64,000 nt of DNA from Hohaiivirga sp031546825 (GCA_031546825.1 JAVBJU010000019.1:83457-147456); one strand, 5' to 3'; counted from the stretch's first letter, positions 26,539 through 35,866 are shown. Program-made: numbers and translations. The notes: a model not told the origin generated them from the sequence alone.

Positions 26539-26610
26539 TGGGTGGCGGCTTCGTATCTCTGCCGCTGAAAAGCGGGGCCGTCTTTTTACGGCACGTTCAT
26601 TCAAACAGAA

Positions 26611-26632
26611 GGGCGCATGACATGATGCGCCC
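26611..26632 (-). terminator. Stem-loop downstream of the DUF3035-like gene
   Basis: Perfect 8-bp stem GGGCGCAT / ATGCGCCC with a 6-base loop. On the minus strand it is followed by TTCTGTTT, a weak U-tract, 34 bases after the stop of the gene at 26666. Confidence 0.6.
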
Positions 26633-26665
26633 TCTTTGAGAATGACCGGAGTTCGCGGCGCTACT

Positions 26666-27361
26666 CTAGCGCTCCGCGTCCCGCTTGCGCTTCTGGTTCT
26701 GGATATAATAAGCGCTGGACGGATCTTCCTTGTCTTCAGCGTCGTAGGTCGGCTTGATGGTGCCGCCGCCCGCAGCCTTGCGATAGCCGGACGGCGGATC
26801 GGTCAGGGCCTTGCGGGAAGGCTCGGCCCCAGGTGCCGTTTCCTCGGAGGTGCTGCTACGACCCATCTTCCGCAATTCCGCTGGCGGAACCCAGCCTGCG
26901 GAATTCATTTTCGAATTGGGGGCATTCACCGGTGTGCGATCATTGGGGTCGCGCCCGGCTGAGCGTGTTGCTTTCAACTGATCGGCAGGCAAACGTCCAT
27001 CGGCACGGTTGGCATTCCACTCTTCGGTTTGGGTCCGTGGCCGGACTGCATCTGCCTTGCGCTCACGGGCGGCGGCGACATCCGGGTCCTTCGGCCAGTT
27101 GGTCAGCTTGCGCTCGCCATAGCCGCCTTCGACGGGCGGCGGCAGGGCAAGGGTTCCCCCCTTGGGCACAACCAGCGGTGCGCGTTCGCGGTATTCGATG
27201 GGGTCTTTGTCTTCGGGCAGGAACCCGAGTTTGCCCAGAAGATTCTTGGCGAGCTCGCCTTCTTCCTCGGCATGGGCCACGGTGACCGCGCTGCTTGCCG
27301 CAAACGCCATGAAACCGACCATTGCCAGACGTGCCCAGTGCAGACTCTTGAAACCAGTCAT
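26666..27361 (-). CDS. Exported hypothetical protein, probable DUF3035 family
   Basis: 231 residues. Signal peptide: basic MTGFKSLHWAR, hydrophobic core, likely cut after AHA near residue 31, with no lipobox cysteine at the cut site. The mature protein is polar, Pro/Arg/Lys-rich and poorly ordered (ERAPLVVPKGGTLALPPP; NSKMNSAGWVPPAELRKMGR). Its position between lspA and M16 peptidase genes is the typical location of DUF3035 proteins in alphaproteobacteria. Function unknown; periplasmic. Confidence 0.7.
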   Translation of the reverse strand: MTGFKSLHWARLAMVGFMAFAASSAVTVAHAEEEGELAKNLLGKLGFLPEDKDPIEYRERAPLVVPKGGTLALPPPVEGGYGERKLTNWPKDPDVAAARERKADAVRPRTQTEEWNANRADGRLPADQLKATRSAGRDPNDRTPVNAPNSKMNSAGWVPPAELRKMGRSSTSEETAPGAEPSRKALTDPPSGYRKAAGGGTIKPTYDAEDKEDPSSAYYIQNQKRKRDAER

Positions 27362-27483
27362 TGTCGTATTCGTCCCGATTAAACCACCACCGGCCCTATG
27401 GGCTTAATATGGTTTTGTTAAGGCATTCCGAGGATAGGCCACTCCGTCGGCCATGTCCATGCGTTGATTTGTCAGACAGGGCG

Positions 27484-27978
27484 TCACTGTCTCGCGCGTT
27501 GTTTTTCCAGGAAAAACGAGTCGATCAGCAGCCCGATGACACCAGCAACAATGGCCGCGTCGGCAATGTTGAAAATGTACCAGGAGAACGCGCCCACGTG
27601 AAAATAAACGAAGTCGAACACCGCACCGTAGGCGACGCGGTCGATGGCGTTACCGATGGCCCCGCCGACGATCAGCCCCAAGGACACCGCAAGCACGGTG
27701 AACGCCACACGGCTCATCCAGATGGCCAGGCCGATTGCGGCGGCGATGGAAATGATAATCAGCGCCCAACGACCCATATCCGAGCTTTGCTGGAACAACC
27801 CATAGGAAATGCCCCGGTTCCACTCCACCGTGAGGTCCAGAAACGAGGTGAGCGACAGGGGGTAACGAAACGGCAACTCGTAGCCGAACAGCAAATAGAG
27901 CTTGGACGCCTGGTCGGCCATGAGCGTTAACAACGCCCATAACCATCCAAGGCGCGCGGCCCGGCTAAGGCCCTTCAT
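27484..27978 (-). CDS. lspA: Lipoprotein signal peptidase (signal peptidase II)
   Basis: 164 residues, four membrane helices. Removes the signal peptide of diacylglyceryl-modified prolipoproteins. Seen: the two catalytic aspartates in GNAIDR and FNIADAAI, and the early Asp/Gln helix start ADQASKLYLL. The ATG at 27978 overlaps the ileS stop codon by ATGA, so translation is coupled; the longer frame to 28092 is inside ileS and was not used. The ileS-lspA order is common in bacteria. Confidence 0.95.
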   Translation of the reverse strand: MKGLSRAARLGWLWALLTLMADQASKLYLLFGYELPFRYPLSLTSFLDLTVEWNRGISYGLFQQSSDMGRWALIIISIAAAIGLAIWMSRVAFTVLAVSLGLIVGGAIGNAIDRVAYGAVFDFVYFHVGAFSWYIFNIADAAIVAGVIGLLIDSFFLEKQRARQ

Positions 27979-30923
27979 TGTGCGGCCCTCTCGGTATCCC
28001 ATTCCCTGAGCGCGGCAGCGTCGCGCGGTGTCACATCGGGATAGGCCGGGTCGGCGCCGACCTCCTGCACCACCTTCCAGGAACGGGCACATTTGCGGCC
28101 CTGAGCCGCCGCGAACACCACGGCGACGCCCTTCACGTCATCAATGCGGAAGGCATCCTGCGGGCCCTCACCCGCTTCCACCGAAATGGCGGAGGTGATG
28201 CAGATATCGGCAAAGTCGAGGCCAGACACGGCATCCATCAGGTCCTTGTCGGCGATGAACACCTTCGGCGCAGCTTCCAGCGACGAGCCAATGAGCTTGC
28301 TGGCACGGGCAATTTCAAGCGCGCCGGTGACGACGCGGCGCACGCGCCGCACACGGCTCCAGCGGGCCGCCAGAACATCATCGCGCCACGAGGCCGGGGT
28401 CTCGGGGAAGGTTTCGAGATGGACGGAACCGGTTTCCGACGGGTAGCGGTCGAGCCAGGCTTCTTCGGCGGTAAAGCTGAGGATGGGCGCAAGCCACGGC
28501 ACGATGCGGCGGAAGGTTTCGTCGATCACCGTCAAGGTCGCCTTGCGCACATGGCTCGACTTCGGGTCGCAATAGAGCGTGTCCTTGCGGATATCGAAGT
28601 AGAGCGCCGAGAGATCGCCGGTCATGACGTTGGTGAGGAGCGACACCACCTTCTTGTAATCGAAGGATTTGTAGGCCTCGCGCACTTCACCATCAAGCTC
28701 ATACAAGCGGTGCAGCACGAAGCGTTCCAGCTCCGGCATATCCTTGTAGGCAACCCGATCAGTTTCATTGAAATGGTGCAGGGAGCCAAGCATCCAACGG
28801 ATGGTGTTGCGCAGCTTGCGGTAAACCTCAACGAAGTTCTTGAGGATGCCCGCACCCACGCGGATATCGTCGGAATAATCGGAAGCCGCCACCCACAGGC
28901 GCAGAATATCGGCACCGGAATCCGCCATCACCTTCTGCGGCGCAACGGTATTGCCGACCGACTTCGACATTTTCAGCCCCTTCTCATCGAGAAGGAAGCC
29001 GTGGGTCAGCACGATATCGTAGGGCGCACGGCCCCGGGTACCGCAGGATTCAAGCAGCGACGAATGGAACCAGCCACGGTGCTGATCCGAGCCCTCAAGA
29101 TACATCACTGTATCTTTGCCGCCGTCGATCTTGCGGTGGGTTTTCAGATCGTCGCGCTTTTCCATCACGAAGGTATGGGTGCAGCCGGAATCAAACCACA
29201 CGTCGAGAATGTCGTTGACCTTCTCAAACTCTGCCGCGTCATAGCCGAAGGGCTTGAGGAAGGAGGAGCCGTCGATGTCGAGATACCACGCGTCGGCACC
29301 TTGCTTCTCGAAGGCATTGCCGATGGCCTCGTTGACCCGCTCATCCTTGAGGACTTCGCCGGTTTCCTTATTGACGAACACGGCAATCGGCACGCCCCAG
29401 GCGCGCTGGCGTGACACCACCCAATCGGGACGGTTAGCAATCATGCCGGTGATGCGGTTTTCGCCGACGGACGGCACCCATTCAACCTGCTTGATGGCGT
29501 TCAGTGCGGTCTCGCGCAGGGAGGGCTTCTCTCCGGCGATGGGCTTATCCATCGAGATAAACCATTGCGGCGTGTTGCGGAAAATGACCGGAGCCTTGGA
29601 ACGCCATGAATGGGGGTATTCGTGCTTGATGCGCCCACGCGCCATCAACGCACCAACCTCAACAAGCTTGGCGAGCACGGCCTCATTGGCCCCGGCATCC
29701 TTGCCCTTCTCGTCCATGATCTTCACGCCGGCGAAAACCGGAACATGGGGGTAATAGGAAGAATCTTCCGACACGGTATGGGGCACCTGATCGACGCCAC
29801 AAGCGGCAAAGGCCGCGCGGTGCTTGACGAACAGCATGTAATCGTCGGCACCATGGCCGGGTGCTGTGTGCACAAAGCCGGTTCCGGCGTCATCGGTCAC
29901 ATAATCGGCGGGCAGCACCGGAACGTCAAAATCCCAGTAGGCTTCGGCATTTGCCAGGCCGCGGAATGGGTGGGCACAGAGTGCGATCGTTGCAGGATCG
30001 ACGGCGCGCACACGCTCGAATTTTTCAACACGGGCAGCAACGAAGGCGCTCTCAGCGAGCTTGTCAGCCAGTACATATAATTCACCAACCCGCGCCCAGT
30101 TGTCCTCTGCAGCGTCCGTGACGCGATAAAGGCCGTATTCGATTTCCGGGCCGAAGGCGATGGCGCGGTTGGCGGGGATGGTCCAGGGCGTCGTCGTCCA
30201 GATGACAACACGGGCATTTTTCAGCTCGGCATCAGTGGTCTTGACCACCGGGAAGGCGACCCAGATGGTTGGCGAGGTTTTCTCGGCATAATCGACCTCG
30301 GCTTCGGCCAGCGCGGTCTTTTCGACCGGCGACCACATCACCGGCTTTGAGCCGCGATAAAGCTGGTCGGATACGGCGAATTTCATCAGTTCGCGGGCGA
30401 TCTGCGCCTCGGCGGCAAAGGCCATGGTCTCGTAGGGGTGATCCCAATCACCGATCACACCGAGCCGCTTGAACTCTTCGCGCTGAACATCAATCCACTT
30501 TTCGGCGAAGGCGCGGCACTCGCGGCGGAATTCCACCACCGGAACCTCGTCCTTGTTCTTGCCCTTGGCGCGGTATTCCTCTTCGATTTTCCATTCGATG
30601 GGCAGACCGTGGCAATCCCAACCGGGAACGTAGCTTGAATCGAAGCCGAGCATCTGCTGCGACTTCACGACGAGATCCTTCAACACCTTGTTGAGTGCGT
30701 GGCCTGTATGGATGTTGCCGTTGGCGTAGGGGGGGCCATCGTGCAGCACAAAGCGGGCACGACCCTTCCCGGCCTCGCGCAGCTTGCCGTAGAGGTGCAT
30801 TTTATTCCAGCGTTCCAGCAATTGCGGCTCGCGCTGGGGCAGACCAGCCCGCATGGGAAACTGTGTCTCAGGCAGGAACAGGGTTTCGGAATAGTCGCGC
30901 GCGTCAGCGTTCTTGTCAGTCAT
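27975..30923 (-). CDS. ileS: Isoleucyl-tRNA synthetase
   Basis: 982 residues, class I synthetase. Charges tRNA-Ile, with an editing domain that removes Val. Seen: HIGH variant PPYANGNIHTGHALNK (HTGH), KMSKS in GLKMSKSVGN, the editing (CP1) domain around VIWTTTPWTIPANRA, and the anticodon-binding region (AWLDRYPSETGSVHLE). Ends without the C-terminal zinc-finger cysteines of E. coli IleS, which is normal for alphaproteobacterial forms. First gene of ileS-lspA. Confidence 0.98.
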   Translation of the reverse strand: MTDKNADARDYSETLFLPETQFPMRAGLPQREPQLLERWNKMHLYGKLREAGKGRARFVLHDGPPYANGNIHTGHALNKVLKDLVVKSQQMLGFDSSYVPGWDCHGLPIEWKIEEEYRAKGKNKDEVPVVEFRRECRAFAEKWIDVQREEFKRLGVIGDWDHPYETMAFAAEAQIARELMKFAVSDQLYRGSKPVMWSPVEKTALAEAEVDYAEKTSPTIWVAFPVVKTTDAELKNARVVIWTTTPWTIPANRAIAFGPEIEYGLYRVTDAAEDNWARVGELYVLADKLAESAFVAARVEKFERVRAVDPATIALCAHPFRGLANAEAYWDFDVPVLPADYVTDDAGTGFVHTAPGHGADDYMLFVKHRAAFAACGVDQVPHTVSEDSSYYPHVPVFAGVKIMDEKGKDAGANEAVLAKLVEVGALMARGRIKHEYPHSWRSKAPVIFRNTPQWFISMDKPIAGEKPSLRETALNAIKQVEWVPSVGENRITGMIANRPDWVVSRQRAWGVPIAVFVNKETGEVLKDERVNEAIGNAFEKQGADAWYLDIDGSSFLKPFGYDAAEFEKVNDILDVWFDSGCTHTFVMEKRDDLKTHRKIDGGKDTVMYLEGSDQHRGWFHSSLLESCGTRGRAPYDIVLTHGFLLDEKGLKMSKSVGNTVAPQKVMADSGADILRLWVAASDYSDDIRVGAGILKNFVEVYRKLRNTIRWMLGSLHHFNETDRVAYKDMPELERFVLHRLYELDGEVREAYKSFDYKKVVSLLTNVMTGDLSALYFDIRKDTLYCDPKSSHVRKATLTVIDETFRRIVPWLAPILSFTAEEAWLDRYPSETGSVHLETFPETPASWRDDVLAARWSRVRRVRRVVTGALEIARASKLIGSSLEAAPKVFIADKDLMDAVSGLDFADICITSAISVEAGEGPQDAFRIDDVKGVAVVFAAAQGRKCARSWKVVQEVGADPAYPDVTPRDAAALREWDTERAAQ

Positions 30924-31191
30924 GGATCAAACCCGAAAATACGGCCTCCCGGTGGGCGCTTTTAAAAAAAGCGGCGGAGGCAAATGTCATTACTTCGATC
31001 ACGCAACGCCTCTTTAAAGATCAGGGGTTGCTTCACAGCGAAACAGCGTTACCCGGACCTTCGCCTTCAGGCGAAAGCCGGGCCGATAATTCGAGGCGCA
31101 CGGCCCGTTGCCGCCACAGCACTATGTTTCTGCATAACCATGCGCCGCTTGTAGCAGCGCCGTGCGCCGAAATAAAGAGGATTGCAGGCCA

Positions 31192-32151
31192 TCAGCCAAG
31201 CATGGACGGCATGGCATCTGCCGCAATCTGCCGCTGGGCGATTTCGGCATCGGAGCGGATGGCGGCGATCAGCGCATCAAGCCCGGCGAATTTCTGCTCG
31301 GGACGAATCCAGCCGATCACTTCCACATCAAGTGCTTGCCCATAGAGATCGCCGGAAAAGCCGAACAGAAATACCTCGAGCAGCGGCGCACCATTGTCGA
31401 ACATCGGCCGTTTGCCGAAGCTGGCAACCCCGTTGAAAATCCGCCCATCGGGAAGCTGCGCTCGCACGCTATAGCCGCCAAGGCGCAGGCCGCAATCGCG
31501 CTCCAACGGAAGATTGGCGGTGGGGAAGCCCAGTTCTCGCCCGCGCTTTGCACCATGTATTACGGTGGAGCGGACGAACCAGCGATAGCCGAGCAGAGCG
31601 TTGGCATGGGCCACATCTCCCGCCGTCAAAGCGGCACGGATCAGGCTCGACGAGATTACCGCCGTGCCGTCCCGAACCGGCTCAACCGCGACGAAATCAA
31701 TGGCGTTCTCGGCGCATAGCGCCTTGAGGCGTTCGGGCGTTCCCTCACGGTTGCGGCCAAAATGAAAATCCGCACCGACGACCACCCCACCAATACCGAG
31801 TTGATCCTTCAGCAGGGCAACAAATTCAGGCGCGGATTTTTGCGCCAAAGCGGCATTGAACGGAAGTACGAACAACGCATCAAGGCCAAGATGCCCGAGG
31901 ATGAGCTCTTTGGCGACACCGGGCGTGAGCCGGAAGAAAGGTTTGTCTGGAGCAAAATACTGGCGTGGATGGGGCTCAAAAGTCAAAACGGCTGCCGGTT
32001 TTTTGGCCGCCCGCGCCCGCTTGGCCATCTCCTGGATGAGGACACGGTGGCCGCTATGCAGACCATCGAAATTGCCAATGGCCACATAAGCCCCACGCAG
32101 GGCTTCCGGCACCGCGTGCGGATCATTCAGAACAGTCAATGATGTCGCCAT
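31192..32151 (-). CDS. ribF: Bifunctional riboflavin kinase / FAD synthetase
   Basis: 319 residues. Phosphorylates riboflavin to FMN, then adenylylates FMN to FAD. Seen: N-terminal nucleotidyltransferase domain with NFDGLHSGH (HxGH-like) and TFEPHPRQYF; ISSSLIRAAL near residue 165 (the ISSTRIR-type motif); C-terminal kinase domain with GRELGFPTANL (PTAN motif) and FNGVASFGKRPMF. About 270 bases separate it from ileS upstream, holding nothing recognisable. Confidence 0.95.
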   Translation of the reverse strand: MATSLTVLNDPHAVPEALRGAYVAIGNFDGLHSGHRVLIQEMAKRARAAKKPAAVLTFEPHPRQYFAPDKPFFRLTPGVAKELILGHLGLDALFVLPFNAALAQKSAPEFVALLKDQLGIGGVVVGADFHFGRNREGTPERLKALCAENAIDFVAVEPVRDGTAVISSSLIRAALTAGDVAHANALLGYRWFVRSTVIHGAKRGRELGFPTANLPLERDCGLRLGGYSVRAQLPDGRIFNGVASFGKRPMFDNGAPLLEVFLFGFSGDLYGQALDVEVIGWIRPEQKFAGLDALIAAIRSDAEIAQRQIAADAMPSMLG

Positions 32152-32242
32152 CGGATGCGCACACTCTTCTCGTTACCGGCGGGGATACATACGGCGTTTC
32201 CAAAGGATTCCCAACCCCAAAAATCGGAGTGGTGACAGGATT

Positions 32243-32725
32243 TTAGGGAGCGGCCTTGGCATCCATTTCGTCGGCACGGGCGAGCACGGCAATCCAGGCT
32301 TCACCTTCGAGCACCGGCACACCGTCACGCAGGCACTCGCAAAACAACTTAACCCGCTTGCGGGAATAGACCATCTCGACAATCTCGACCCGCGCGGTGA
32401 TGGTGTCGCCGACCCGCACCGGCGCGATATATTGGAAGGTTTGCGACAGATACACGCCGCTAACCCCCGGCAACCGCGTGCCAATGAGATGGGACACCAG
32501 GCCCGAGGTGAAAATGCCGTAAAACACGTATTGGCCAAATCGGAATCGCTCGGGATGGGCTTCTGGCGGATCGGCCACTTCAAGCGCACCATCGCTTTCG
32601 TCATCGCGACTGGGAACAACACCATCTTCAACCGTACACACAAGGCTGGCCGACTGACCAACGGCCAGATCTTCAAAATACAACGCCGACAAATCGGCGG
32701 CTTGTGTCGCCTTTTCGAGGGCCAC
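32243..32725 (-). CDS. MaoC-like hot-dog protein lacking the hydratase catalytic motif
   Basis: 160 residues, single hot-dog fold. The frame matches bacterial MaoC-like (R-specific enoyl-CoA hydratase) proteins at YFEDLAVGQSASL, IGTRLPGVSGVYLSQTFQY and APVRVGDTITARVEIVE. In the catalytic loop, however, the usual D-x-N-P-x-H is replaced: the segment reads SDGALEVADPPEAHPERFRFGQYVFYG, in which Asp remains but Asn and the base His do not. The HG of the following helix is YG. It is therefore probably not a working hydratase and may bind a ligand or have changed chemistry. No frameshift can restore the motif. It stands alone, upstream of ribF on the minus strand. Confidence 0.8.
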   Translation of the reverse strand: MALEKATQAADLSALYFEDLAVGQSASLVCTVEDGVVPSRDDESDGALEVADPPEAHPERFRFGQYVFYGIFTSGLVSHLIGTRLPGVSGVYLSQTFQYIAPVRVGDTITARVEIVEMVYSRKRVKLFCECLRDGVPVLEGEAWIAVLARADEMDAKAAP

Positions 32726-33116
32726 GGCCTGGGTTCCTTACCTTTGTAAATCGAGAATTTAGAATTTAGAGGCGATAACAAAGCCTGCAATGCAACTTTG
32801 GTGATGGCAATATTTGCTTCGCCCTAGCAGAAAGTTCATGTCACAACACGATGCTATTGCAACGCTTATGCTATTTGCTGACCATTAATACCAAAGAAAA
32901 ACTAACGATTTTAAAATTTAATGCTTATTTTTTATCAATACCCATCATTTTTTACGTTAAAATTGACATTAATTGAAAATATATTGTGGCAAATACTATT
33001 TTTTGACGCGCGTGATATCTCATCCTTTGCAGGCGCTGAAAGAGCATGCCATATGATCGACTAGAAACGCCGCGGCATTCTGCTATTTTCGCGATGCGTT
33101 CCATGGGAGACATCAT
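32726..33116. other. AT-rich intergenic region
   Basis: About 390 bases between divergent genes (MaoC-like and SDR). The part from roughly 32880 to 33000 is far richer in A+T than the surrounding DNA, with runs such as ttttatcaata and cattttttac. No gene, repeat or clear -35/-10 pair of correct spacing seen; it is a plausible binding site for nucleoid proteins or the promoter zone of the SDR gene. Confidence 0.5.
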
Positions 33117-33866
33117 ATGATCGCGTTGATCACAGGAGTGACCGCCGGATTTGGCCGTGCCATCGCCGAAAATCTGATTGGTGCCGGCTGGCAGGTTGTG
33201 GGCGTTGGACGTCGCAGCGAGCGGCTCGAAGAACTGAAGCAGCAATTCGGCAATGATAAATTTTTTGGTATCGTTGCTGACGTCAATGACCGCGAAAAAC
33301 TCTCTGCCGCATTTGCCACTCTCCCCCCGCACTTCGCCGCCATTGATGTTCTCGTCAATAATGCCGGCTTGGCCCGGGGCCTCGAACCCGCCCAGGAAGC
33401 TGATCTCGACGCATGGGACGAGATGATCCGCACCAATTGTCAGGCGCTGGTAACGGTGACGCGTATGATCTTGCCGGGCATGATCGCGCGCGGACGCGGC
33501 CACATCGTCAATATGGGCTCAACCGCGGGCGAATGGCCCTATCGCGGCGCGAACGTCTATGGGGCAACCAAAGCCTTCGTACACCAGTTCAGCCTCAATC
33601 TCCGCGCTGATCTCACCGGCACGCCGGTGCGCGTCACCAATATTGAGCCCGGCATGGTTGGCGGCACGGAGTTTTCCAATGTCCGCCTGCGCGACGACGC
33701 CAAGGCCGCCAATGTCTATGCGGACTCTGACCCGCTGACCCCCGAAGACATTGCCGAAACCGTGCATTGGGTGATTTCGCGCCCGGCCCGCGTGAATATC
33801 AACACGCTGCAATTGATGCCGGTGTGCCAGAGCTTTGCCGGCTTGAGCGTCACTCGTAACAGCTAA
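33117..33866 (+). CDS. Short-chain dehydrogenase of the YdfG type
   Basis: 249 residues. NADP-dependent 3-hydroxy acid (serine / 3-hydroxypropionate) dehydrogenase-like. Seen: cofactor motif ITGVTAGFGRAIAE (TGxxxGxG variant), NNAGLARGLEPAQEADLDAW, the catalytic Ser region MGSTAGEWPY and Y-x3-K in VYGATKAFVHQF, and the YdfG-like tail INTLQLMPVCQSFAG. Its TAA stop codon is the terminal bases of an inverted copy of the palindromic repeat at 33864-33964, so the C-terminus may have been fixed by that element. Confidence 0.88.
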   Translation: MIALITGVTAGFGRAIAENLIGAGWQVVGVGRRSERLEELKQQFGNDKFFGIVADVNDREKLSAAFATLPPHFAAIDVLVNNAGLARGLEPAQEADLDAWDEMIRTNCQALVTVTRMILPGMIARGRGHIVNMGSTAGEWPYRGANVYGATKAFVHQFSLNLRADLTGTPVRVTNIEPGMVGGTEFSNVRLRDDAKAANVYADSDPLTPEDIAETVHWVISRPARVNINTLQLMPVCQSFAGLSVTRNS

Positions 33867-33964
33867 GTAACGCGCGTTTTAAGTGGATGGCCGGTTAAAC
33901 GCAAAGCGTTATGGCATCAAAGAATCTAGAGTAAAGTGCGTTTCATAAAACGCGCTTCACTCTA
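33864..33964. repeat. Palindromic intergenic repeat, copy 3 (inverted, 101 bp)
   Basis: Reverse complement of copies 1 and 2 with a loop shortened by two bases, one base missing at the distal end, and a few substitutions (the T-run is TTCTTTG here). It contains AAACGCACTTTACTCTA / TAGAGTGAAGCGCGTTT ends. The first three bases are the stop codon of the SDR gene. Confidence 0.88.
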
Positions 33965-34046
33965 GGCGGAGACATGCGCTCCGGCACAGACGAAGCGCCC
34001 CTCGTCCGTCACGATCCTGTTCTCACCACAACCCATGGAGACTGCA

Positions 34047-34346
34047 ATGTCTGGCACCCCTGTCTCAGTACGTGACAACCACGATGCAACCCGCCTGGAA
34101 ATCGAAACCGAAGGCCGCGTTGCGGTACTCGAATACGAAATCACCGGTGATGTCATGGCGATAACCCACACCATTGTTCCCAGTGAGTTCGGCGGACGCG
34201 GCTACGGCACGCTGCTCGCCGCTGCTGCAATGGCAAAGGCCGAAAAGGAACAGCTCAAGGTGGTGCCGGAATGCTCCTTCATTGTCGCCTACATGAAGAA
34301 GAACCCGGAGACCCAGAAACTGGCGCATTCGAGCGTGACGTTCTGA
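34047..34346 (+). CDS. NATD1-type small GNAT protein
   Basis: 99 residues from ATG 34047; a second ATG 12 bases upstream is possible. Compact acetyltransferase-like domain of the NATD1/YjdJ type: IETEGRVAVLEYEI near the N-terminus, HTIVPSEFGGRGYGTLLAAAAMAKAEKE (acetyl-CoA binding turn RGYGTLL), and CSFIVAYMKKNPE near the end. No specific substrate is known. Sits between the repeat and eda. Confidence 0.82.
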   Translation: MSGTPVSVRDNHDATRLEIETEGRVAVLEYEITGDVMAITHTIVPSEFGGRGYGTLLAAAAMAKAEKEQLKVVPECSFIVAYMKKNPETQKLAHSSVTF

Positions 34347-34519
34347 AATCGCGCGGACCGGGATGAATGGTCGCATTTTCAGCGTGATTTCTGTCGTTAA
34401 TATATCACCAAGATGCTATAGAGTATGCGACACGGCGGCCCCGGCAGCGGGTGCTGACAGTTTGATTCCGGTCCATGGCCGATTTTCGGCAATTTGGGGC
34501 CATTTCGAGGTTTGCGATC

Positions 34520-35161
34520 ATGCAGAATAAAGTGAAAGCCATCCTGTCCTATGCACAGCTTGGCCCCGTCATCCCGGTGGTAACGATCAACGACGCCAAA
34601 AACGCTGTGGCCATGGCGGAGGCTCTGGTCGAGGGCGGTTTGCCGGTGGTGGAAATCACGCTGCGCACGGCAGCGGCGCTGGAAGCAATCCGTCTCATCG
34701 CCAAGGCAGTTCCGCAGGCGGTGGTTGCCGCGGGCACCGTGGTGCACAGCGATCAGATCACCGCCGTCATCGACGCCGGTGCCAAGATGATCGTCACCCC
34801 CGGTACCACCCGCCTCATGGCCGAACGCCTGGCGCTCGCAGATATTCCGGTGATGCCCGGATGCTCAACGCCAACCGAAGCGCTGGAACTGGCCGATCTT
34901 GGGTTCCTCGCCCTGAAATTCTTCCCCGCCTCAGTCTTTGGCGGCACGGCCTGGCTCAAGGCCGTCAACGGCCCCCTGCCTCACCTGACCTTCTGCCCGA
35001 CCGGCGGTATTGATCTTAATTCCGCACCCGAATATCTGGCGCTGCCGAATGTGCCGGTGGTGGGCGGCACCTGGGTCGCGCCCGCGAAGATGATCGATAC
35101 AGGCGATTTCGCCGGTATCCGCAAACTAGCCAGCGAGGCCTGCGCCAAGCTGCGCCGCTGA
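34520..35161 (+). CDS. eda: 2-dehydro-3-deoxyphosphogluconate aldolase
   Basis: 213 residues from ATG 34520 (the frame opens at 34475). Splits 2-keto-3-deoxy-6-phosphogluconate into pyruvate and glyceraldehyde-3-phosphate in the Entner-Doudoroff pathway. Seen: VIPVVTINDAKNAVAMAEAL, VEITLRT (catalytic Glu), AAGTVV, ALKFFPAS (Schiff-base Lys), and PTGGID phosphate-binding loop. edd is not in the window. A strong terminator follows. Confidence 0.95.
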   Translation: MQNKVKAILSYAQLGPVIPVVTINDAKNAVAMAEALVEGGLPVVEITLRTAAALEAIRLIAKAVPQAVVAAGTVVHSDQITAVIDAGAKMIVTPGTTRLMAERLALADIPVMPGCSTPTEALELADLGFLALKFFPASVFGGTAWLKAVNGPLPHLTFCPTGGIDLNSAPEYLALPNVPVVGGTWVAPAKMIDTGDFAGIRKLASEACAKLRR

Positions 35162-35188
35162 AATGGCATTATTTGTTTCGGTTGAATA

Positions 35189-35776
35189 TCACGCGCGGCG
35201 GTCTTCGGATCGCCGCGTTTTTTGTGCCCGCCATTCCGCCGAGGTTATCCGGTAAAGTACATGCCACCGCAGGGGATGCCCCTCCGGCAAAGCCGGATGC
35301 TCAAAATCTTCGCTCGGGTCACGCCCCATGCCGAGCCGCTCCATGACAGCGCGCGAACGCATATTCTCAGGCACAGTGAAAGCAACGATCTCTGGCAGAG
35401 CCAATGCCTCAAACGCGTGGCGCAGCGCGCCATCGGCAGCCTCGCTCGCATAGCCATGCCCCCAGAACTTCCGCGCAAGCCGCCAGCCCACTTCGATGGC
35501 AGGCATGAACGGAGCGGCAAAGCTCGGACGTGACAAGCCCGTGTAGCCGATGAAATCAGCAATCCCCGGTGCCTCAATGGCCCAAAAACCGAACGGATTG
35601 AGGGCAAGCCCGTCACGAATACGCGCCGCCATCGCGTCACTTTCTTCCCGCGACAGGGTTTTGGGGAAATGCGCCATGACATCGGAGTCGGCGTTGAGCC
35701 TGGCAAAGGGCTCAAGATCCTCCTCGCGCCACGGTCGGAGGCGAAGGCGTTCGGTGATGAGTGTGGGAGCGGACAT
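35189..35776 (-). CDS. GNAT acetyltransferase, RimJ/RimL type
   Basis: 195 residues. Seen: N-terminal TERLRLRPWREEDLEPFARL, FIGYTGLSR strand, EVGWRLARKFWGHGYASEAADGAL (acetyl-CoA binding R/Q-x-x-G-x-G/A), and SRAVMERLGM. Typical of the family that acetylates N-terminal or small-molecule amines. The last residues (DRRA) lie in the arm of the eda terminator. Confidence 0.9.
   Translation of the reverse strand: MSAPTLITERLRLRPWREEDLEPFARLNADSDVMAHFPKTLSREESDAMAARIRDGLALNPFGFWAIEAPGIADFIGYTGLSRPSFAAPFMPAIEVGWRLARKFWGHGYASEAADGALRHAFEALALPEIVAFTVPENMRSRAVMERLGMGRDPSEDFEHPALPEGHPLRWHVLYRITSAEWRAQKTRRSEDRRA
35194..35223 (+). terminator. Intrinsic terminator after eda
   Basis: 7-bp stem CGCGGCG / CGCCGCG with 10-base loop, then six T. 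It overlaps the last codons of the convergent GNAT gene (35189-35776), which therefore ends inside the terminator. Confidence 0.9.
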
Positions 35777-35866
35777 GGACCGTGTTTCCTAATGACAATC
35801 CTTTTAACGCAGTTCTTGACGGCGCGTGAAGGAAAAGCACAATGCGATGAGCGGCTGGAGGATACC

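Larger units (their letters stand above)
26317..26665. other. Gap upstream of the M16 genes: hairpins and possible short reading frame
   Basis: About 350 bases. Contains a stem-loop GGGCGCAT / ATGCGCCC at 26611-26632 (terminator for the gene ending at 26666), a GAGCACC / GGTGCTC pair (near 26441-26475), CCGC-tgaaaa-GCGG followed by ggccgtcttttt on the plus strand (about 26555-26587), and a coding-looking 34-codon frame at 26434-26538. The promoter of the M16 pair must be here. Confidence 0.5.

Noticed and set aside
27978..29414. 478-codon plus-strand frame opposite ileS
   Set aside because: Antisense to ileS, where the KMSKS motif and class I synthetase domains are clear.
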